This document shows positions 1-5,681 of a stretch of 5,681 nt of DNA, piece after piece. Made by a program: the position numbers and the translations under genes. A model generated the notes under the pieces. It had not been told where the DNA came from. It searched no databases and saw nothing but the letters and a program-made list of their open reading frames with translations. The stretch comes from Bacteroidota bacterium (lineage in GTDB: Bacteria > Bacteroidota > Bacteroidia > B-17B0 > B-17BO): assembly GCA_947462425.1 (NCBI GenBank), contig CANHPI010000199.1, positions 1 to 5,681 of the forward strand, in the 5' to 3' direction. The stretch's first letter is position 1; each line of letters starts with the position of its first letter.

Positions 1-374
1 AAATCATCCATTCCTCTCAAATTCCCTGCCCTTCCTGTTGAGACTCCCACTAGACAAGCTTTATTTTCTGTCCATAATTTTGGGGGAATAGCGTCTAAAA
101 ACACCTTTAAAATTCCAGCAATACTCCCGTTATATTCAGGTGAAATGAAAATAAATTTATTCTGAAAGGCTATAAAAGTATCTATTATTTTTTGAAAGTC
201 TTCAGACCGTTTGCCATATAAATCTGAATGCAAAACTGATTTAGGCAAATCTTTAAGACTAAATATTTCAGCCTCAATACCCTTGCTTTTTAAAACTGAC
301 AAATAATATTTAGCTACTTTTTCAGTATTGCTATCAACTCTATTGGTTGCCGATAAGATTGTGATGGACTGCAT
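1..374 (-). CDS. NADPH-dependent FMN reductase-like flavoprotein (C-terminus cut off by window edge)
   Basis: The first 124 codons read leftward from an ATG at 374-372 with no stop; the 3' end lies outside the window. The protein looks like the flavodoxin-fold NAD(P)H-dependent FMN reductase family (FMN_red), cytoplasmic enzymes that use FMN to reduce flavins, quinones or azo compounds. An N-terminal beta strand leads into SATNR (residues 8-12) followed by S15-N-T17, matching the FMN phosphate-binding loop. SPEYNGSIAG (78-87) is the family's signature loop near the flavin ring, followed by a helix and FLDAIPP (92-98). GVSTGRAGN (110-118) fits the third flavin-contacting loop. Family members are usually about 175-190 residues, so roughly a third is missing. 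No Shine-Dalgarno sequence precedes the start. It is transcribed away from the par cluster and is probably unrelated to it. The family call is firm; the physiological substrate cannot be told. Confidence 0.88.
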   Translation of the reverse strand, partial: MQSITILSATNRVDSNTEKVAKYYLSVLKSKGIEAEIFSLKDLPKSVLHSDLYGKRSEDFQKIIDTFIAFQNKFIFISPEYNGSIAGILKVFLDAIPPKLWTENKACLVGVSTGRAGNLRGMDD

Positions 375-494
375 TATATTATTAACATTTTTGCTAAGTT
401 ATGAATTTTACTGTTAAAAACTAAAAACAGATAAAGCTCCTAAATAGTTTAAATTTACCTAATTCAATTTGTGCTTTTTATTGAAATTTCTATA
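375..494. promoter_or_regulatory. Divergent intergenic region, presumed promoters for both directions
   Basis: This 120-base AT-rich spacer separates the leftward reductase gene from the rightward UPF0173-parA pair, so it should hold a promoter for each. The only candidate box I found is TCAATTTG at 464-471 on the plus strand, one mismatch from the Bacteroidota -7 consensus TAnnTTTG. I could not find a matching TTTG-type -33 element at the right distance, so the box is weak. I found no TAnnTTTG match on the minus strand. No strong hairpin was seen. The promoter role is inferred from gene layout. Confidence 0.4.
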
Positions 495-1175
495 ATGAAT
501 ATAACATATTACGGTCATTCTTGTTTTGGGGTTGAAGTTAATGGAAAACATTTGTTGTTTGATCCATTTATTACTCCAAACGAATTAGCAAAACATATCG
601 ATGCCTATACTGTAAAAGCTGATTACATTTTAATTACCCACGGACACGAGGATCATATTGCAGATGCTGTATCAATAGCTAAACGTACAAATGCAATAGT
701 AGTTTGTAACTGGGAAATCTATATATGGCTTCAAAAACAAGGAGTAGAAAATATTCATCCAATGAATATTGGTGGTAAAAAAGTATTTGACTTTGGCTCT
801 ATAAAATGCGTAAATGCTATTCATAGCAGTAGTTTACCTGACGGAAGTTATGGAGGAAATCCTATGGGATTTGTAATTGAAAGTAGTGACAAAAATTTTT
901 ATTATGCTGGAGATACAGCATTAACAAGGGATATGAAATTAATTGGCGATTATCGCCAAATTGACTTTGCTTTATTACCTATTGGAGATAATTTTACTAT
1001 GGGAATTGATAATGCCATTATTGCAACTGAATTTATTAAATGCAACGATATAATTGGTATGCATTACGATACTTTTGGGTTTATTAAAATTGATAAACAC
1101 GAAGCAATTAATAGATTTAACAGACAAGGAAAAAAATTAACTCTTTTAGAAATAGGGGAAACAATTAATAAATAA
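495..1175 (+). CDS. UPF0173 family metal-dependent hydrolase (metallo-beta-lactamase fold)
   Basis: A 226-residue protein of the metallo-beta-lactamase superfamily, UPF0173 (YtkL-like) branch. It is a predicted cytoplasmic, probably di-metal hydrolase whose natural substrate is not established. MNITYYGHSCF at the N-terminus is the typical family opening. The metal-binding motif HGHEDH is at residues 49-54. Further likely ligands are H110 (in HSSS), D140 (in AGDT) and H190 (in MHYDTF). GDNFTMG (164-170) is another family hallmark, and the length is normal. I chose the ATG at 495 over an in-frame GTG at 471, because the GTG would add eight residues (MLFIEISI) ahead of the conserved first strand. 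The stop is 4 bases before parA, so the two are very likely co-transcribed and perhaps translationally coupled. A role in segregation is not implied by the family. Confidence 0.93.
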   Translation: MNITYYGHSCFGVEVNGKHLLFDPFITPNELAKHIDAYTVKADYILITHGHEDHIADAVSIAKRTNAIVVCNWEIYIWLQKQGVENIHPMNIGGKKVFDFGSIKCVNAIHSSSLPDGSYGGNPMGFVIESSDKNFYYAGDTALTRDMKLIGDYRQIDFALLPIGDNFTMGIDNAIIATEFIKCNDIIGMHYDTFGFIKIDKHEAINRFNRQGKKLTLLEIGETINK

Positions 1176-1179
1176 AGAC

Positions 1180-2013
1180 ATGGGAAAAATAATAGCAATA
1201 GCAAATCAAAAAGGTGGAGTTGGTAAAACTACTTCTGCAATAAACCTAGCAGCCTCTTTAGCAGTTTTAGAATACAAAACACTATTAGTGGATGCAGATC
1301 CGCAGGCAAATGCTACTTCTGGGGTTGGTAAAGAGCCTAAAGATATTAAAGCGGGTTTATACGAGTGTATACTTAATAACAATAATCCGCAAGACGTTAT
1401 ATTAGAAACAGATACTCCTAATTTATATTTACTACCAACTAATACTGACTTAGTAGCTATTGAATTAGAAATAGTTAATCTCCCAAACAGAGATTATATG
1501 ATGAAAGCTGCATTGGATAAAATAAAAGGAGATTTTGATTTTATCATTATTGATTGTTGTCCATCATTAGGATTAACTGTAATTAATTCGTTAGCGGCTG
1601 CTGATAGTGTTATTATTCCAGTACAATGCGAATATTTTGCACTAGAAGGAATGGGTAAATTATTGCAAACCATAAAATTAATTCAAGAACATATTAATAC
1701 TAATTTAGATATTGAGGGAGTACTATTAACCATGTATGACCCTCGTTTGAAATTAGCCAATCAGGTTGTGGAAGAAGTAAAAATGCATTTTCAAAATATG
1801 GTATTTAACACCATAGTTCAACGTAATGTAAAATTAGCTGAGGCTCCAAGTCATGGCAAAACTATTATTATGCATGATGCAGTTGGAAAGGGGTCTGTTA
1901 ACTATTTAAATTTAGCGCGTGAAATTTTACAACGTAATGGTTTAACAAAAATAAGCGATGAAGATCGCACCATGACTTTTACATCAGAGGAGTCGGAATT
2001 TAATGAAGGATAA
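1180..2013 (+). CDS. parA: ParA/Soj chromosome-partitioning ATPase
   Basis: A 277-residue ParA-type P-loop ATPase. In the known ParABS system it binds DNA non-specifically as an ATP-bound dimer, and ParB stimulates its ATPase, moving origin regions apart. The sequence shows the deviant Walker A KGGVGKTT at 11-18, with the signature lysine K11 and the catalytic-loop K16. Walker A' is DADPQAN at 38-44. Walker B is FIIIDCCPSLG around 121-131. The C-terminal AEAPSHGK motif is typical of chromosomal Soj proteins. It lacks the extra N-terminal DNA-binding domain of plasmid type Ia ParA, so it is the short chromosomal type. The start is the first ATG after the UPF0173 stop, and MGKIIAIANQKGG is the usual opening. 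ParB follows after an 80-base spacer holding a palindrome. No key residue is missing. Confidence 0.97.
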   Translation: MGKIIAIANQKGGVGKTTSAINLAASLAVLEYKTLLVDADPQANATSGVGKEPKDIKAGLYECILNNNNPQDVILETDTPNLYLLPTNTDLVAIELEIVNLPNRDYMMKAALDKIKGDFDFIIIDCCPSLGLTVINSLAAADSVIIPVQCEYFALEGMGKLLQTIKLIQEHINTNLDIEGVLLTMYDPRLKLANQVVEEVKMHFQNMVFNTIVQRNVKLAEAPSHGKTIIMHDAVGKGSVNYLNLAREILQRNGLTKISDEDRTMTFTSEESEFNEG

Positions 2014-2087
2014 ATAATCAGTTTTTAGTTGTGAGTTTTTAGTTTTAAATAAAAAAATCGAACAACTGATGACCAAAAACTAATAAC
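2014..2087. repeat. Imperfect inverted repeat in the parA-parB spacer
   Basis: The left arm (2014-2040) and the reverse complement of the right arm (2061-2087) agree at 19 of 27 positions by hand alignment, including an exact GTTTTT core, with about 20 AT-rich bases between. Two of the mismatches would be G-U pairs in RNA. Inside the left half, AGTTTTTAGTT occurs twice (2020-2030 and 2034-2044), 14 bases apart. The right arm ends in AAAAACTAATAAC (2075-2087), 6 bases before the parB ATG. A near-identical 13-mer stands before lepB. It resembles degenerate TTAGTTGTTAGTTTTT-like intergenic repeats I recall from Bacteroidota genomes. No known regulatory function can be assigned. Confidence 0.6.
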
Positions 2088-2093
2088 AAAAAT

Positions 2094-2993
2094 ATGAGCA
2101 ACAATAATAAAAAACCAGCATTAGGAAGAGGATTAAGTGCATTGTTAGAAAATGCTAAGACAGATATTACCACCAAACAAACAGGCGATGATGCTCCCGT
2201 AGTTGGTTCTATCGCTATTATTAAAATAAAAAATATTGAAACAAATCCGTTTCAACCACGTACTAATTTCGAAGAAATAGCTTTACAAGAATTATCTGAT
2301 TCTATTAAGCAACACGGAATTATTCAACCAATTACGGTTCGTAAATTAGGATATGATAAATACCAGCTTATATCAGGGGAGCGTCGTTTTAGGGCTTCTC
2401 AGTTAGCTGAATTGACAGACATACCTGCATATATAAGAGTTGCAAATGATCAGGCAATGTTGGAGATGGGCTTAATTGAAAATATTCAACGTGAAGATTT
2501 AGATCCCATTGAAGTATCATTAAGTTACAAACGTTTAATAGATGAATGTAATATTACGCAAGAACAACTTGGTGAAAAAGTGAATAAACAACGTAGTACT
2601 ATAACCAATTTTTTACGTTTACTTAAATTGCCAGCAGTTATTCAAAAAGCAGTTCGTGATAAAGATATTTCAATGGGTCATGCTCGCGCTTTATTAAGTA
2701 TTGAAAATGAAGATAAGCAATTAGCCATTTTTGCATTGGCTGTTGAAAATGAATTATCTGTTCGCCAATTAGAAGAATTAGCTCGAGAAGAAAAATTGTT
2801 ATTTAAACCAAAAACAACCCGCATAGAAAAACCATTAACTATTGAAGACAAACAAATAGCTAAAAAATTAGAGAAGATATTCAGTAACTCTTTTGATTTT
2901 AAGCGTAATCCAAAAGGTACCGGATCAATTACTTTGAGCTTTAGTAATGATACTGAGTTAGAACATATTTTATCTTTTTTTGACATTAATTAA
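2094..2993 (+). CDS. parB: ParB/Spo0J chromosome-partitioning DNA-binding protein
   Basis: A 299-residue chromosomal ParB. In the family, ParB loads at parS, binds and hydrolyses CTP, slides as a clamp to form the partition complex, and stimulates ParA. The N-terminal LGRGLSALL (10-18) is the conserved ParA-interacting segment. The ParB/Srx CTPase domain covers about 40-135, with NPFQPR (51-56), HGIIQPI (74-80), the CTP-binding GERRFRA (95-101) and ENIQRED (129-135). A helix-turn-helix follows at about 154-176 (ITQEQLGEKVNKQRSTITNF), which would contact parS. The C-terminal part (about 255-299) fits the dimerisation domain. Length and motif order are normal. The start ATG is preceded by an A-rich stretch without a Shine-Dalgarno sequence. 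It is followed by a terminator-like hairpin 8 bases past the stop. A leftward open frame inside its 3' end is antisense noise. Confidence 0.97.
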   Translation: MSNNNKKPALGRGLSALLENAKTDITTKQTGDDAPVVGSIAIIKIKNIETNPFQPRTNFEEIALQELSDSIKQHGIIQPITVRKLGYDKYQLISGERRFRASQLAELTDIPAYIRVANDQAMLEMGLIENIQREDLDPIEVSLSYKRLIDECNITQEQLGEKVNKQRSTITNFLRLLKLPAVIQKAVRDKDISMGHARALLSIENEDKQLAIFALAVENELSVRQLEELAREEKLLFKPKTTRIEKPLTIEDKQIAKKLEKIFSNSFDFKRNPKGTGSITLSFSNDTELEHILSFFDIN

Positions 2994-3001
2994 CTAAACA
3001 T

Positions 3002-3044
3002 TAATCGCAGTAATTAATACTGGTTAAATACTGTGATTATTTTT
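3002..3044 (+). terminator. Terminator-like hairpin after parB
   Basis: TAATCGCAGTA (3002-3012) pairs with TACTGTGATTA (3029-3039), giving 11 pairs of which one is a G-U wobble. Past an A-A mismatch an inner TTAA/TTAA stem (3014-3017 with 3024-3027) closes a 6-base TACTGG loop. Five T residues (3040-3044) follow directly. This has the shape of a Rho-independent terminator, although the stem is AT-rich and the T run short, so it may only attenuate. Alternatively it shapes the leader of the next gene, whose likely start at 3051 lies 11 bases past the stem. The upstream GTG at 3033 is buried in the right arm. Confidence 0.5.
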
Positions 3045-3050
3045 GCTTTG

Positions 3051-3632
3051 GTGAAAATTTTACTAACATATATATTATTTTTTGCTTGTGTTTGTTCATC
3101 TGTTCAAGCTCAGCTCAATGATTCTTTAAAGAATAAAATCAGAAATGATTCTATTCAAACAAAGCGCGCCACAAAAAAAGCCATTTATTCAAATGCTCGC
3201 AAAGCAACAATAATGAGTGCTTGTTTACCTGGCTTGGGGCAGATTTATAATAAAAAATATTGGAAAGCTCCGGTTATTTATGTTGCCCTTGGTGGAATAG
3301 GATACTGGGGAATAACCAATCAGATTAAATACAAATATTATAGCAATAATTTAAAAGCTATATACGATGACGATGAAAGTACTATAAATACAACACTTTA
3401 TAGTAGTGATCAATTAGTTACTCAAAAAAGATATTACAGAAAATACAGAGACATGGCAGTAATTCTTGGCGCCTTAGTTTACTTTGTCAATATCATTGAT
3501 GCTAATGTGGATGCGCATTTAAAAACCTTTGATGTGAGTGACGATTTAAGTATGCAAATTAAACCTTACTCAAATTTTGATTATAATAATAAATTACAAG
3601 CAGGTTTAACTTTGAAATTAAAATTTAAATAA
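3051..3632 (+). CDS. DUF5683 family membrane protein with signal peptide
   Basis: About 193 residues, recognised as the Bacteroidota family DUF5683, whose function is unknown. From the GTG at 3051 the N-terminus reads MKILLTYILFFACVCSSVQA. This is a standard signal peptide with a basic start, a hydrophobic core and a probable signal peptidase I cut after VQA (residue 20). A charged linker follows, then the family core MSACLPGLGQIYNKKYWKAP (55-74). A first membrane segment spans about 74-90. A second, about 134-150, follows YYRKYRD and runs into NIIDANVDAHL (147-157) and FDVSDDL (160-166). The GTG at 3033 would add six residues (MIIFAL) but lies within the upstream hairpin and removes the basic start; it remains possible. 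There is no ATG option before the conserved core. The place between parB and dapB is usual for this family, suggesting an envelope role, but nothing proves one. Confidence 0.85.
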   Translation: MKILLTYILFFACVCSSVQAQLNDSLKNKIRNDSIQTKRATKKAIYSNARKATIMSACLPGLGQIYNKKYWKAPVIYVALGGIGYWGITNQIKYKYYSNNLKAIYDDDESTINTTLYSSDQLVTQKRYYRKYRDMAVILGALVYFVNIIDANVDAHLKTFDVSDDLSMQIKPYSNFDYNNKLQAGLTLKLKFK

Positions 3633-3636
3633 AAAC

Positions 3637-3724
3637 TTAACCGCAAAGAACGCAAAGTAAAAAGCAAAGAACACAAAGATTTTTTCGCGACCTCTGCGCA
3701 AACTCTCTGCCTCTCTGCGGTTAA
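3637..3724. repeat. 88-base GC-rich palindromic interspersed repeat
   Basis: The ends are perfect inverted copies, TTAACCGCA (3637-3645) and TGCGGTTAA (3716-3724). The left arm iterates GCAAAG-like units starting at 3643, 3652, 3664 and 3673 (the last ACAAAG). The right arm iterates CTCTGC starting at 3692, 3705 and 3713. The two arms are complementary but diverged, so the RNA would fold into a long imperfect hairpin. G+C is clearly higher than in the adjacent genes. I recall the CCGCAAAG...CTCTGCGGTTAA type as a dispersed intergenic repeat in many bacterial genomes, including Bacteroidota. It fills nearly the whole DUF5683-dapB gap, ending 11 bases before the dapB ATG, so it would form most of the leader on a read-through transcript. 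It is not a CRISPR array: units are too short and have no uniform spacers. Confidence 0.8.
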
Positions 3725-3735
3725 AGAATTACAAC

Positions 3736-4443
3736 ATGAATATTGCATTACTAGGATACGGAAAAATGGGTAAAGAGATAGAGGCTATCGCCTTACAAAG
3801 AGGCCATACCATTGTATTAAAAGTAGATGAAACAAATGCTTCAACTTTTACCTATGAGGATTTAAAAAAAGCTGACGTTGCAATTGAATTTAGCACGCCA
3901 CATACTGTTATTTCTAATATTAAAAAATGTTTCGTGGCTCAAGTTCCCATTGCTGTTGGTACAACAGGCTGGTATGATGAATTTGAAATGATACAGGAAT
4001 TTTGTCTGCAAAAAAACGGAGCTTTATTTCATGCAACAAATTTTAGTTTGGGAGTAAATTTATTTTTTAAGATAAATACTTACCTAGCTGAATTAATGAA
4101 CAAATATGATTCCTATAATGTAGAAATCGAAGAAATTCACCATATTCATAAATTAGATAAACCTAGTGGAACAGCAATTTCGCTTGCTAATCAAATTCTC
4201 GAAAAAATAGAACGAAAAAAACATTGGAGTATCACTGATAATTCTTCTGAAACATTATTTATTAAAGATGTAAGAGAAGGGGAAATTCCTGGCACGCACA
4301 TTATAAAATACACTTCTGCAATTGATGACATTGAAATTATGCATAAAGCACATAACCGAAAAGGATTTGCGTTAGGCGCAGTTATAGCAGCCGAATATAT
4401 TAAAGACAAAAAAGGTATATTTACAATGAATGATTTAATTTAA
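3736..4443 (+). CDS. dapB: 4-hydroxy-tetrahydrodipicolinate reductase
   Basis: A 235-residue DapB, which reduces 4-hydroxy-tetrahydrodipicolinate to tetrahydrodipicolinate with NAD(P)H. This cytoplasmic step leads to meso-diaminopimelate for peptidoglycan and to lysine. The N-terminal Rossmann domain has GYGKMG (7-12) and an acidic residue (D31) after the second strand. AIEFSTPHTV (49-58) and VGTTGW (74-79) line the cofactor site. ATNFSLGVN (100-108) leads to the catalytic domain. There, EEIHHIHKLDKPSGTA (132-147) carries the catalytic histidine region (H135/H136), K139 and the substrate-binding PSGTA. REGEIPGTH (180-188) is also conserved. The length is at the short end of the family. The ATG at 3736 begins directly with the first Rossmann strand. 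It lies between DUF5683 and lepB, with no other dap gene in view. A leftward open frame inside it is antisense noise. Confidence 0.97.
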   Translation: MNIALLGYGKMGKEIEAIALQRGHTIVLKVDETNASTFTYEDLKKADVAIEFSTPHTVISNIKKCFVAQVPIAVGTTGWYDEFEMIQEFCLQKNGALFHATNFSLGVNLFFKINTYLAELMNKYDSYNVEIEEIHHIHKLDKPSGTAISLANQILEKIERKKHWSITDNSSETLFIKDVREGEIPGTHIIKYTSAIDDIEIMHKAHNRKGFALGAVIAAEYIKDKKGIFTMNDLI

Positions 4444-4455
4444 AATGGCAAGTTG

Positions 4456-4498
4456 TTTGAGAAATGTTTTTTGTTAGTAGAAAAAACTACCTCTCAAA
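4456..4498 (+). repeat. Two-part hairpin downstream of dapB
   Basis: TTTGAGA (4456-4462) is the exact inverted copy of TCTCAAA (4492-4498). Inside them GTTTTTT (4466-4472) pairs with AAAAAAC (4481-4487) around an 8-base loop GTTAGTAG, with a small internal loop between the stems (AAT opposite TACC). It begins 12 bases after the dapB stop. An A run, not a T run, follows, so it is not a standard Rho-independent terminator. A 3'-end stabilising hairpin is possible. Part of the pairing could arise by chance from AT-rich sequence. Confidence 0.4.
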
Positions 4499-4540
4499 AA
4501 AAAATTAATATTTATAAAACAAATTCAAAAACAAAAATCA

Positions 4541-4553
4541 AAAAACTAACAAC
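4541..4553 (+). repeat. AAAAACTAACAAC element upstream of lepB
   Basis: This 13-mer differs at one position from AAAAACTAATAAC at 2075-2087 before parB. It sits 8 bases before the lepB ATG, the other 6 bases before the parB ATG. Within it ACTAACAA (4545-4552) is the exact inverted copy of TTGTTAGT (4471-4478), so it may be the right arm of a decayed palindrome like that in the parA-parB spacer. No Shine-Dalgarno sequence is visible here. Confidence 0.45.
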
Positions 4554-4561
4554 ATCACAAT

Positions 4562-5681
4562 ATGGGCAATATCATTTTTCTAATACTCGTTTTAATTTCA
4601 TTTGTAGGCTTATATAAAATATTTGAAAAAGCTGGATTACCGGGTTGGAAGGCACTTATTCCAATCTATAATTTTTGGGTTTTAGGTACTATAATTAATC
4701 GCCCCAAATGGTGGGGATTAATTATGATTGTACCTGGCGTTAATTTAATTATGTATGGCGTTTATGGTTTTCATTTAGCAAGAGCATTTAAAAAACGTAT
4801 GAATAACGATTTAATAATGGCTTCATTTATGCCTTATTTATACTTTGCTTATTTAGGATTTAATAAAGACATTAAATTTTTTGGAGTTACAGATATAAAA
4901 TCAGAATCTTCTTTTATAAAAAACTGGGCTGACCCAATTATTTTTGCAGTTGTTGCAGCATCCATTATTCGTGGTTTTTTCTTTGAAGCGTTTACTATTC
5001 CAACTTCTTCATTAGAAAAATCATTAATGGTTGGTGATTTTTTATTCGTTAATAAAGTGTGTTATGGTGCTAAAGTTCCACAGACACCAATAGCCTTTCC
5101 GTTTGCTCATCATACGCTTCCACTTACAACGGGAACGCAATCATATTTAGAATGGATTAAATTACCATACATGCGTTTACCAGGATATTCGAAACCGAAA
5201 AATGGAGAAATTATTGTATTTAATTATCCTGATGGAGATACCGTAACTATTGGTACTCAGCAATACACAAGTTATTATGAAATGGTAAGACAATATGGTT
5301 ACCAAAATATGAATAATCCAAATTTCACCGTTGAACTAGGTGGCATGTCTGTAAGAAACGGAAAAAAAGTTGGTAGGCCAATTGATAAACGCGAACACTA
5401 TGTAAAGCGTTGCGTTGGAATTGCCGGAGATAAATTAGAAATTAAAGATGGGGAATTATTTATCAATGATAAAAAACAAGCCATGCCTGAGCACGCTCAA
5501 CATTTTTATGAAGTTAAAATAGCCACCAGATTATTAAACATTGATGAGTTCTTTTTAGATAAGCATGATATTTACGTAACTGAGGCCGGTATTAAAGAAA
5601 ACATTGGAGAGGATACAACAGTCTATTTATTTAATATGCCAGCAAATGTTGCTGAAGATATAAAAAATACACCTAATGTAA
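4562..5681 (+). CDS. lepB: Signal peptidase I with N-terminal DUF5684-like membrane domain (C-terminus cut off)
   Basis: 373 codons from ATG with no stop, running off the window. Signal peptidase I is the membrane serine protease that cuts signal peptides from exported proteins, using a Ser/Lys dyad on the outer face of the inner membrane. Residues 1 to about 100 form an extra hydrophobic domain: a first helix (4-18), then GLPGWKALIPIYN (25-37), WWGLIMIVPGVN (50-61) and a further helix. This fits DUF5684, often fused to this enzyme in Bacteroidota. Another membrane segment (about 124-141) precedes the catalytic core. IPTSSLEKSLMVGDFLFVNK (146-165) carries the expected nucleophile S150. NGEIIVFNYP (214-223) matches conserved box C. 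YVKRCVGIAGD (280-290) holds the expected general base K282. The 132 residues between S150 and K282 far exceed the roughly 55 of E. coli LepB, showing insertions. The last conserved box (GDN...SxDSR) is beyond the edge. It may process the DUF5683 precursor encoded upstream. Confidence 0.95.
   Translation, partial: MGNIIFLILVLISFVGLYKIFEKAGLPGWKALIPIYNFWVLGTIINRPKWWGLIMIVPGVNLIMYGVYGFHLARAFKKRMNNDLIMASFMPYLYFAYLGFNKDIKFFGVTDIKSESSFIKNWADPIIFAVVAASIIRGFFFEAFTIPTSSLEKSLMVGDFLFVNKVCYGAKVPQTPIAFPFAHHTLPLTTGTQSYLEWIKLPYMRLPGYSKPKNGEIIVFNYPDGDTVTIGTQQYTSYYEMVRQYGYQNMNNPNFTVELGGMSVRNGKKVGRPIDKREHYVKRCVGIAGDKLEIKDGELFINDKKQAMPEHAQHFYEVKIATRLLNIDEFFLDKHDIYVTEAGIKENIGEDTTVYLFNMPANVAEDIKNTPNV

Noticed and set aside
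471..494. GTG at 471 as the start of the UPF0173 gene
   Set aside because: It would add a non-conserved eight-residue extension and overlaps the only candidate -7 box. The ATG at 495 matches the family N-terminus.
2678..2986. Leftward open frame of 102 codons inside parB
   Set aside because: It lies wholly antisense to a well-supported parB, and its translation shows no recognisable domain.
3038..3045. TATTTTTG as a promoter -7 element for the DUF5683 gene
   Set aside because: It fits TAnnTTTG, but no TTTG-type -33 element is at a suitable distance and it coincides with the hairpin's T run. It is not listed as a feature.
3643..3718. Short iterated GCAAAG and CTCTGC units as a CRISPR array
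   Set aside because: Units are 6-9 bases with irregular 8-13 base spacing and opposite orientation in the two halves, which fits a palindromic repeat and not CRISPR.
3928..3943. Possible parS site beginning TGTTTC
   Set aside because: Only the first six bases match the TGTTTCACGTGAAACA consensus. The palindromic right half is absent and it lies in the dapB coding region.
4191..4409. Leftward open frame of 72 codons inside dapB
   Set aside because: It is antisense to the conserved C-terminal half of dapB and has no family features.

Overview
The window looks like a chromosomal housekeeping locus from an AT-rich member of the Bacteroidota. Four things point there. The gene order parA, parB, DUF5683 membrane protein, dapB, lepB is one I recognise from that phylum. 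The signal peptidase carries an N-terminal DUF5684-like membrane domain. Start codons lack clear Shine-Dalgarno sequences. The spacers hold AAAAACTAAYAAC-type and CGCAAAG/CTCTGCG-type palindromic repeats. I cannot place it below phylum level.

Layout: an NADPH-dependent FMN reductase-like gene, truncated by the window edge, runs leftward at 1-374. A 120-base divergent spacer separates it from a rightward series. That series is a UPF0173 metal-dependent hydrolase (495-1175), parA (1180-2013), parB (2094-2993), a DUF5683 membrane protein (about 3051-3632), dapB (3736-4443) and lepB (from 4562, running off the right edge).

Functions: ParA (ATPase) and ParB (CTP-dependent DNA clamp) drive chromosome origin segregation. 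DapB makes tetrahydrodipicolinate for diaminopimelate, used in peptidoglycan and lysine. LepB removes signal peptides from exported proteins. DUF5683 is an uncharacterised envelope protein. The cluster therefore joins chromosome segregation to envelope biogenesis. UPF0173 and parA are only 4 bases apart and probably co-transcribed. No parS site was found in the window.

The least ordinary feature is the spacers. Each of the four spacers after parA holds an inverted repeat: a diverged palindrome (2014-2087), a terminator-like hairpin (3002-3044), an 88-base GC-rich palindromic repeat (3637-3724) and a two-part hairpin (4456-4498). A near-identical 13-mer lies just upstream of both the parB and lepB starts. 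I see no CRISPR array, transposase, tRNA or rRNA, and no evidence for a new defence or mobile system.
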